Below, piece after piece: positions 15,771 through 20,311 of a stretch of 20,311 bases of DNA; position 1 is the first letter of the stretch, and each line of letters begins with the position of its first letter. A program made the position numbers and the translations under genes. This DNA is from Bryobacteraceae bacterium (lineage in GTDB: Bacteria; Acidobacteriota; Terriglobia; Bryobacterales; Bryobacteraceae), in contig JANXXV010000739.1 in NCBI GenBank assembly GCA_025350445.1, positions 1 to 20,311 on the forward strand, given 5' to 3'. The notes below the pieces were generated by a model. It did no database searches and was not told the DNA's origin. It saw only the letters and a program-made list of their open reading frames with translations.

Positions 15771-16482
15771 TTACAGTTCCGCTAATCCACCGTCGACGAA
15801 AACTTCCGTTCCCACGACATAGGATGAATCGGCGGACGATAAAAATAATACCGCGCGCGCAACTTCGTCAGCCTGGCCAAAGCGCTTCAACGCGACGTCC
15901 TGCTCCATGTTCTTTTCAAATTCCTGAGCGGCATCCGCGGGCATTCCCAGCTTGGCGTAGATCGGCGTTGCGATCGGCCCCGGACTAACGATATTTACCC
16001 GAATGCCGCGCGGGGCAAGTTCAGTGGCAAGCGTCCGTCCGAATGACCGGGCGGCTGCCTTCGTAGCGGAGTAGACGGACGTAGCAGGGAAGCTTTTTCG
16101 GCTCACGACCGAAGCGTTCAGGACGATCGTTCCCCCATTCGGAATCAGCGGCAACGCTTGCTGAACGGTAAAGTAGAGACCTTTCACGTCGATATCGAAT
16201 TGCTCGTCGAAAAGAGCCTCGTTCGATTGTTCGACCGGTGCGAACTTGGCTACTCCGGCATTTGCAAACAGGATGTCGATGCGTCCAAACTTGGCGCGGA
16301 CCTGCTGCACCAGTTTAGCAATATCGCTCAGATTGCCCGCGTCGGACTGAATCGCCAGCGCTGCCGGTCCGGCCGGTGATAATCACCTGCGCGCCTTCCT
16401 GCTGAAATAGCTTGGCTGGCGCCAGTCCGATACCCGTGGCGCCGCCCGTAATCAACGCCACTTTGCCCTGCAATTTGCTCAT
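15771..16482 (-). pseudogene. SDR family dehydrogenase, frame broken by a small deletion
   Basis: From the ATG at 16482 (AGGAG about six bases upstream) the frame encodes [20 protein letters not shown]..., a normal SDR start with the cofactor loop TGGATGIG, up to ITGR at codon 38. It then runs into a TAA at 16315-16317. One base further on, another frame resumes correctly with [16 protein letters not shown] and continues to 15771 with the NAG motif, Ser, YSATK catalytic Tyr/Lys and SPGPIATP. About 12-13 codons normally lie between these parts, so roughly 38 or 41 bases are missing around 16365-16371, at a short GG/CCGG match. The deleted part covers the region that binds the adenosine ribose of NAD(P). 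All catalytic motifs remain, so the break is recent, or it is an assembly error. An internal start at 16310 would give only a truncated protein. Confidence 0.85.
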
Positions 16483-16492
16483 CCCGCTCTCC

Positions 16493-16526
16493 TCTCTATT
16501 CTGGAATGATCGTTCCAGAATAGAGA
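16493..16526. promoter_or_regulatory. 34-bp near-perfect palindrome, candidate TetR operator
   Basis: Inverted repeat centred between 16509 and 16510; 16 of 17 base pairs match, the only mismatch being two bases from the centre-adjacent pair (16507/16512). The core reads TGGAATGATCGTTCCA. It lies between the TetR stop and the SDR start, ending about ten bases before the SDR start codon and touching its Shine-Dalgarno sequence. Length and symmetry suit a dimeric or paired TetR repressor; a bound repressor would block the SDR/oxidoreductase transcript. It has no T-run, so a terminator for the TetR gene is less likely, though a hairpin in the mRNA leader is possible. Confidence 0.75.
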
Positions 16527-16553
16527 TGCGCGCTACAGGCGGACGATTCGGAT

Positions 16554-17129
16554 TTATGAGAGGACCGCCAGGGTAGTGGCCACAATATCGTCCACCAGCT
16601 TACGGTTCGGCTGCATTTTCGCTATCAGCCGCAGTCCAAACAGCGAATTTGTCAGGAAGCGGGCCAGCGCGCGAAGATCCCGGCCACTGCCAATTTCACC
16701 ACGGGTTTCCGCCGCTTTCAGGCAGCCCGCAAAGAATGCTTCCAACTGTTCACGCGCGCTCTTGCCCAAGCCAAGCATCTCATCGTCGTGAGTAGACAAT
16801 TCGGCTACGGAGTTCAACAGCATGCAGCCCCTTGGATCGCGCAGGGCACCTTTCGCGGCGCTGCGAAAGACCGCGCGGATCTTGTCGAGCCCCGATGGCA
16901 GATCCGGCGCAATATTGCCTACGCTCTGATCGCCGCGGCACTGGAACTGCCGCAGCGCCAGCAGAAACAATTCCCGTTTGCCCCTAAAAGCCTCGTACAG
17001 GCTGGCGCGGTTCACCCCGGTGGCTTGCACCAGGTCGTGAATCGACGTGGACTCGTAGCCCTTCTCCCAGAACACGCTCTTGGCCTTCTCAAGCGTCTGC
17101 TCGTAATCGAATTCTTTGGCGCGCGCCAT
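16554..17129 (-). CDS. TetR/AcrR family transcriptional regulator
   Basis: 191 residues. The N-terminal helix-turn-helix spans about residues 10-52 ([48 protein letters not shown]). The C-terminal ligand domain contains [15 protein letters not shown] with Cys102, in the same sequence context (GCxxxxxSAE-like) as the redox-sensing Cys106 of E. coli NemR; GC at this place is frequent in related TetR proteins, so sensing by Cys102 is inference. The ATG at 17129 is chosen because family homology begins there; a GTG three codons earlier is possible. It lies upstream of the SDR/Old Yellow Enzyme pair on the same strand, as in nemRA-type loci, and likely binds the palindrome at 16493-16526. No copy of the palindrome is seen in front of its own start. 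Confidence 0.9.
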   Translation of the reverse strand: MARAKEFDYEQTLEKAKSVFWEKGYESTSIHDLVQATGVNRASLYEAFRGKRELFLLALRQFQCRGDQSVGNIAPDLPSGLDKIRAVFRSAAKGALRDPRGCMLLNSVAELSTHDDEMLGLGKSAREQLEAFFAGCLKAAETRGEIGSGRDLRALARFLTNSLFGLRLIAKMQPNRKLVDDIVATTLAVLS

Positions 17130-17172
17130 ACAATCCACTCAGGCACCCCATTATCGGATACGCTAGAAGTGA

Positions 17173-17535
17173 ATGGTAAAAAATGTTTTGGGAAGCGTCT
17201 TGCAGACATGCTGCGCGAATCCGTTGACCGGTTTCTATCGCGATGGAAAATGTAACACCGGTCCGGACGACTTAGGAAAGCACACGATCTGTGTATTGGT
17301 GAACGACGAATTTCTCCGGCACCAGGCATCGATCGGGAACGATCTGATAACTCCCCGCCCAGAGTATGGTTTTCCGGGACTAAAACCGGGCGATGGATGG
17401 TGCGTTTGCATCGAACCATGGAAAAGGTCCTACGATGCCGGAGTGATCGCGCCGGTTCGTCTGGAAGCAACGCATGAGAGTGTGCTGGAGATCGTCTCGC
17501 TGGAAATGCTTTTGAAGTGCGCCCGCGTCAACTGA
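17173..17535 (+). CDS. DUF2237 family protein
   Basis: 120 residues, typical length. The conserved pattern is clear: NVLGSVLQTCCANPLTGFYRDG, CNTGPDDLGKHTICVLVNDEFL, GNDLITPRPEYGFPGLKPGDGWCVC and APVRLEATHESVLEIVSLEML. The family is widespread in bacteria, probably cytoplasmic, and of unknown function. Five cysteines lie at conserved-looking places (CC near 13-14, C27, C40 and the WCVC pair), which could mean metal binding or redox function; that is inference. Divergent from the TetR gene with only 43 bases between starts. Its last eight bases overlap the convergent phosphoesterase gene. Confidence 0.9.
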   Translation: MVKNVLGSVLQTCCANPLTGFYRDGKCNTGPDDLGKHTICVLVNDEFLRHQASIGNDLITPRPEYGFPGLKPGDGWCVCIEPWKRSYDAGVIAPVRLEATHESVLEIVSLEMLLKCARVN

Positions 17536-18034
17536 GCTTTCGTCCCCGCGGCCCCAACTCGATTGCCTCCACGGCAGAGATCTTTCCGGCTTCCACCGTA
17601 AACCGCAGCATCGTGCGGACGGCGTGCCACCCATGGTGACCGCACGCGCCCGGGTTCATATGAAGCAGGCTGAGGGCGGGGTCGCGCATCACTTTCAGTA
17701 TGTGCGAATGGCCGCAAATAAACAGTTCCGGCTGCAATCGCCGCAGTTGCTTCTTGGCGCGCGCGTCATAGTTACCCGGATAACCGCCGATGTGCGTCAT
17801 GTAAACCTGGATGCCTGCGCATTCCCACGCCAGATCTTGCGGCAACTCCGTGCGCAGCCCGGCGCCGTCCACATTTCCGTAAACTCCACGCGTTGGCTTG
17901 AACGTTTTAAGCCGGTCCAGAATTTCCACTGGCCCGAAATCCCCCGCATGCCACACCTCGTCGCATTGGGAAAAGTAAGTGAACACGGCATCGTCCAGGA
18001 AGCCATGCGTGTCTGAAAGCAAGCCGATGCGCAC
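17528..18034 (-). CDS. YfcE/MJ0936-type metallophosphoesterase
   Basis: 168 residues, typical length. A two-metal phosphodiesterase of the calcineurin-like fold. All metal ligands are visible in order: DTH (Asp8, His10), GDFG (Asp32), GNVD (Asn54), THIGG (His81) and GHSH (His109, His111). The start is a GTG at 18034, giving MRIGLLSDTHG, which is the family N-terminus. It should hydrolyse small phosphodiesters or cyclic nucleotides in the cytoplasm; the natural substrate is not known. Divergent from the amidohydrolase gene with 65 bases between, and convergent with the DUF2237 gene with an eight-base overlap. Confidence 0.92.
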   Translation of the reverse strand: MRIGLLSDTHGFLDDAVFTYFSQCDEVWHAGDFGPVEILDRLKTFKPTRGVYGNVDGAGLRTELPQDLAWECAGIQVYMTHIGGYPGNYDARAKKQLRRLQPELFICGHSHILKVMRDPALSLLHMNPGACGHHGWHAVRTMLRFTVEAGKISAVEAIELGPRGRKLS

Positions 18035-18099
18035 CCTTCCATGCTACGCGGACGTGATTTGACATAGTATTGTGAGACACCAGAGGGGGACTCTACGCG

Positions 18100-19446
18100 A
18101 TGCCGCACAAAGCACTGCTTACCGGGATATTACTGAGCGCCGCCGCTTGGGCGCAGGTTCAAGTGCCGCCCGCGCCATGGCGGGGCGCGGGTGCGACGCC
18201 TTGCGTGGGGTCTGACGGCGGAGTCTATCAATGCCCTCCGGCTCCTCGACCGGTCGCGGTTCGCGCCGGCCGCTTGTTCGACAGCAAGACCGGCCGGATG
18301 TTGACCAACCAGCTGGTGCTTATTTCGGGCGAGCGCATTATCGAAGCCGGCCCGGAAGCGCAGGTCAAGATTCCGCCGGGGGCGCAGGTGATTGACCTGC
18401 GCCAGGCGACAGTTCTGCCGGGCCTGATCGACGCGCATACGCATATGTTCAACACGCGCGGGCCGAAGGCGACGGCGGAAAGCTCAATGCTGATCGCCGT
18501 TCAAAACGTCCAGTCGGACTTGCGCGCCGGATTCACCTCCGCGCGTGATATGAGCTCACACGGGAACGGATACGCCGACATAGAAATCCGCAATGCCATT
18601 AACGAGGGCCGTTTCGACGGCCCCAGATTTCAAGTATCCACCCGCGGCATCGGTTGGAGTGCTTCCGCCCCGGACCCCAAGGTTCCGGCCGACCCGCTCG
18701 CCCGCGCGGTGGTCCGCTCGGTGGAGGAAGCGCGCGCCGCTGTGCGCGAACAGGTCGCGCGCGGCGCCGATTGGATCAAGTTGTACCCGGCCGGCGGTTA
18801 CTCCTTCACGGCTGCCGGCCAGGACCAATACGAAGTGACATACCCGTTGCCTGTGTTGGAGGCGCTGATTGACCAGACGCATCGACTGGGCAAAAAGGCC
18901 GCTTGTCACGTCTACGGGGGCGACGGCCAAAAGAACGCGATCACCGCCGGCTGCGACACTATAGAGCATGGCTTTGGTCTAAATCAGGAGCAGGCCAATC
19001 TGATGGCCGCAAAAGGCCTTTTCTACGACCCGACCCTCGTCCGCTACACCGAACCGTACATGGACGACACCGACGCCAGGAATACCGGCGGCAAGTTTCG
19101 CATCATCCCCATTTTTGAGAAGGCCGCTTCGATGGCCGCCGCCACAAGGGGGATCAAAGTCATGATGGGAAGCGGAGTGGACGGCTCAACCTATCCTCAT
19201 GGGACGCAGGCTCTCGACTTTGAGTGGCTGGTAAAGCGTGCAGGCTTGACGCCCGGAAGAGCCATCCAGGCCGGGACCTCAATCAACGCCGAAGCCCTGG
19301 GATGGCAGGAGCAAATTGGCTCCATCGAAAAGGGAAAGTATGCCGATCTGATTGCCGTCTCCGGCAACCCTTTGACAGATATTACCGAACTCCAACGAGT
19401 CAAATTTGTGATGAAGGGCGGCAGGATCATTAAGCACGATCGATAG
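18100..19446 (+). CDS. Secreted metal-dependent amidohydrolase (imidazolonepropionase/prolidase-like)
   Basis: 448 residues with a signal peptide (about 1-18, ending WAQ), so periplasmic or secreted. The small beta-sandwich part (about 50-105 and the C-terminal 50 residues, GSIEKGKYADLIAVSGNPL) flanks a TIM barrel with the metal and catalytic residues DAHTH (His113, His115), WIKLYPAGG (Lys227, possibly carboxylated), ACHVYGG (His270), IEHG (His290) and GSGVDGS (Asp361). This is the subgroup acting on Xaa-Pro or cyclic imide/amide substrates; the precise substrate is unknown. Between signal peptide and core is a short extra segment with Cys35 and Cys45, a possible disulfide. AGAGGGGG about ten bases upstream supports the ATG at 18100. 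No partner gene is evident; the next gene starts 248 bases later. Confidence 0.9.
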   Translation: MPHKALLTGILLSAAAWAQVQVPPAPWRGAGATPCVGSDGGVYQCPPAPRPVAVRAGRLFDSKTGRMLTNQLVLISGERIIEAGPEAQVKIPPGAQVIDLRQATVLPGLIDAHTHMFNTRGPKATAESSMLIAVQNVQSDLRAGFTSARDMSSHGNGYADIEIRNAINEGRFDGPRFQVSTRGIGWSASAPDPKVPADPLARAVVRSVEEARAAVREQVARGADWIKLYPAGGYSFTAAGQDQYEVTYPLPVLEALIDQTHRLGKKAACHVYGGDGQKNAITAGCDTIEHGFGLNQEQANLMAAKGLFYDPTLVRYTEPYMDDTDARNTGGKFRIIPIFEKAASMAAATRGIKVMMGSGVDGSTYPHGTQALDFEWLVKRAGLTPGRAIQAGTSINAEALGWQEQIGSIEKGKYADLIAVSGNPLTDITELQRVKFVMKGGRIIKHDR

Positions 19447-19464
19447 GCCGGCTCAGATTTCGAT

Positions 19465-19488
19465 GCACTTGAACGGATTCGAACCGTT
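19465..19488 (-). other. tRNA T-arm plus acceptor-strand-like remnant
   Basis: On the minus strand 19488-19472 forms a perfect T-arm: five-pair stem AACGG/CCGTT around the seven-base loop TTCGAAT, including the consensus GGTTCGAATCC. The next seven bases (CAAGTGC) could be the 3' acceptor strand, followed by A but not CCA. No matching 5' half is present within normal tRNA distance. Further upstream on that strand are pieces that look like an anticodon arm (19535-19519, loop TTACGAG), a D-stem (ATGG/CCAT, 19594-19574) and a 6-of-7 acceptor match (19603-19597), but the total span of 139 bases is too long for a normal tRNA. Best read as a tRNA fragment, such as a decayed gene or an integration-site remnant. 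Confidence 0.35.
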
Positions 19489-19694
19489 GACTTCAAGCAT
19501 GCTTTTGGGGACGATCTCCGGAACTCGTAATCCCGCCGCGGTTGGGTATCGATTCCGTATTGGCCAGTGGCTGATGGTTTCTCCTATCGGCCATTCCACG
19601 TGCGCGCCGACAAGTCCGAATAGGGCATTGACCGCACCGAATCCAGGGTGATAGCATTACGGTCAGAAACGGCTTTGGATGATTAAGCGCTCAA

Positions 19695-20311
19695 ATGAAC
19701 TGCAGAGATAACCGGCGCCTGATTTCCTCATTCTCCTGGACCGCTTTCGTTGGTCTTATCCTCGCATCGGGTATCGCCATCGTAGCCGCCGATTCGACTA
19801 CGTCCCACCGCAACGCCAGGCAACCTTTGCTCAATCAGTACTGCAGCCAGTGTCACAACCAGAAATCCAGAATCGCCGGCCTCGTTCTCGAGAATTCCGA
19901 TGCCGAACACCCCGCATCCCACGCCGCACTCTGGGAGAAAGTGATTCGCAGGATGGATGCAGGGGAAATGCCGCCAGCCGGATTACCGCGGCCTGACAAA
20001 GCGTCCGCAATCTCCTTCACAGCAGGCCTGATCAACGATCTGGACGAAGCCGCCCGCGGCACCCCGAACGCAGGCCGCCCGGTCATCCGGCGATTGAACC
20101 GCCTTGAGTACGCGAACTCCATAAGAGATCTGCTAGCCATCGAACTCCCCATCGCCGGGGAACTGCCGCCCGACGGCATCGCCGGCGGCTTCGACAATAT
20201 CGGAGACGCGCTTTCCATGTCGCCCCTGCTGCTCGAGCAATACCTCAAAGTGGCCCGGAAAGTAAGCGAGCGCGCAGTAGGGGTAGGCGATTCGTCTCCA
20301 GTGACTGAGAT
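19695..20311 (+). CDS. Planctomycete/Solibacter-type cytochrome c protein with DUF1587 domain (partial, runs off the right edge)
   Basis: The visible 205 residues begin with a signal or anchor segment (about 10-32), then a haem c site CSQCH at about 50-54 followed by GLVLEN, a WEKVIRRMDAGEMPPAG segment typical of the PSCyt1-like cytochrome domain, and a DUF1587 segment (RRLNRLEYANSIRDLL, LPPDGIAGGFDNIGDALSMSPLLLEQYL). Complete members continue with DUF1592, DUF1588 and DUF1585 and often sit next to a DUF1552 gene. They are exported proteins of unknown function, common in Planctomycetes, Verrucomicrobia and Solibacter relatives, with a suspected role in redox or polymer breakdown at the envelope. 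The ATG at 19695 is the only reasonable start; a nearby ATG at 19679 is in another frame and stops at once. Confidence 0.9.
   Translation, partial: MNCRDNRRLISSFSWTAFVGLILASGIAIVAADSTTSHRNARQPLLNQYCSQCHNQKSRIAGLVLENSDAEHPASHAALWEKVIRRMDAGEMPPAGLPRPDKASAISFTAGLINDLDEAARGTPNAGRPVIRRLNRLEYANSIRDLLAIELPIAGELPPDGIAGGFDNIGDALSMSPLLLEQYLKVARKVSERAVGVGDSSPVTE

Noticed and set aside
18059..18074. TTGACA (18059-18064) as the -35 box of the amidohydrolase promoter
   Set aside because: No acceptable -10 box lies 16-18 bases downstream; the hexamer may be there by chance, so I do not list a promoter.
19463..19651. 62-codon plus-strand open frame beginning at 19463
   Set aside because: Its GFEPLTSS-like translation is the well-known product of reading a tRNA T-arm region backwards, not a protein gene.

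Overview
The window reads as chromosomal DNA of an acidobacterium, most likely of the Solibacter/Bryobacter group (Bryobacterales). The main clues are a secreted protein made of BACON repeats that ends in the Solibacter-type C-terminal domain (TIGR03437-like), a planctomycete/Solibacter-type cytochrome c protein with a DUF1587 segment at the right edge, lipid A genes (so a Gram-negative envelope), a Ser/Thr kinase, and fairly GC-rich DNA. These assignments come from recognising sequence motifs by eye; no database search was run.

Layout. 1-4787: lpxA (minus) and lpxD (plus) stand head to head with overlapping start regions. lpxD then runs 53 bases into the end of a long secreted eight-repeat BACON protein on the minus strand. 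4921-10442: three plus-strand genes, namely a membrane-anchored Ser/Thr kinase with an extracytoplasmic sensor-like part, an outer-membrane beta-barrel protein 40 bases later, and a large YfhO-like multi-pass membrane protein. 10432-13860: a tight minus-strand operon, read from 13860 downwards: a WxcM-like acetyltransferase/ketoisomerase fusion, a DegT-type sugar aminotransferase, a GT2 glycosyltransferase with two membrane helices, and a small IPT/TIG-like lipoprotein. Together the first three would make a 3-acetamido-3,6-dideoxyhexose on dTDP and move a sugar onto a lipid carrier; rmlA and rmlB are not in the window.

13940-14332 is an unrecognised small gene, followed by 356 bases without a supportable gene. 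14689-17129 is an electrophile/redox cassette on the minus strand: a TetR regulator, a 34-bp near-perfect palindrome that is a good operator candidate, an SDR dehydrogenase broken by a small frame-shifting deletion, and an Old Yellow Enzyme. 17173-19446 holds a DUF2237 gene, a YfcE-type phosphoesterase and a secreted amidohydrolase. 19447-19694 is non-coding and contains a tRNA T-arm-like remnant. The window ends inside the cytochrome c/DUF1587 gene.

Most of the window is envelope biology: lipid A, surface sugars, secreted repeat protein, outer-membrane barrel and a receptor-like kinase. The strongest points for a second look are the 34-bp palindrome, the broken SDR gene, the lpxA/lpxD 5' overlap and the kinase/barrel/BACON neighbourhood. 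I did not find a clear, wholly new system; there is no CRISPR array, transposase, rRNA or intact tRNA that I can see.
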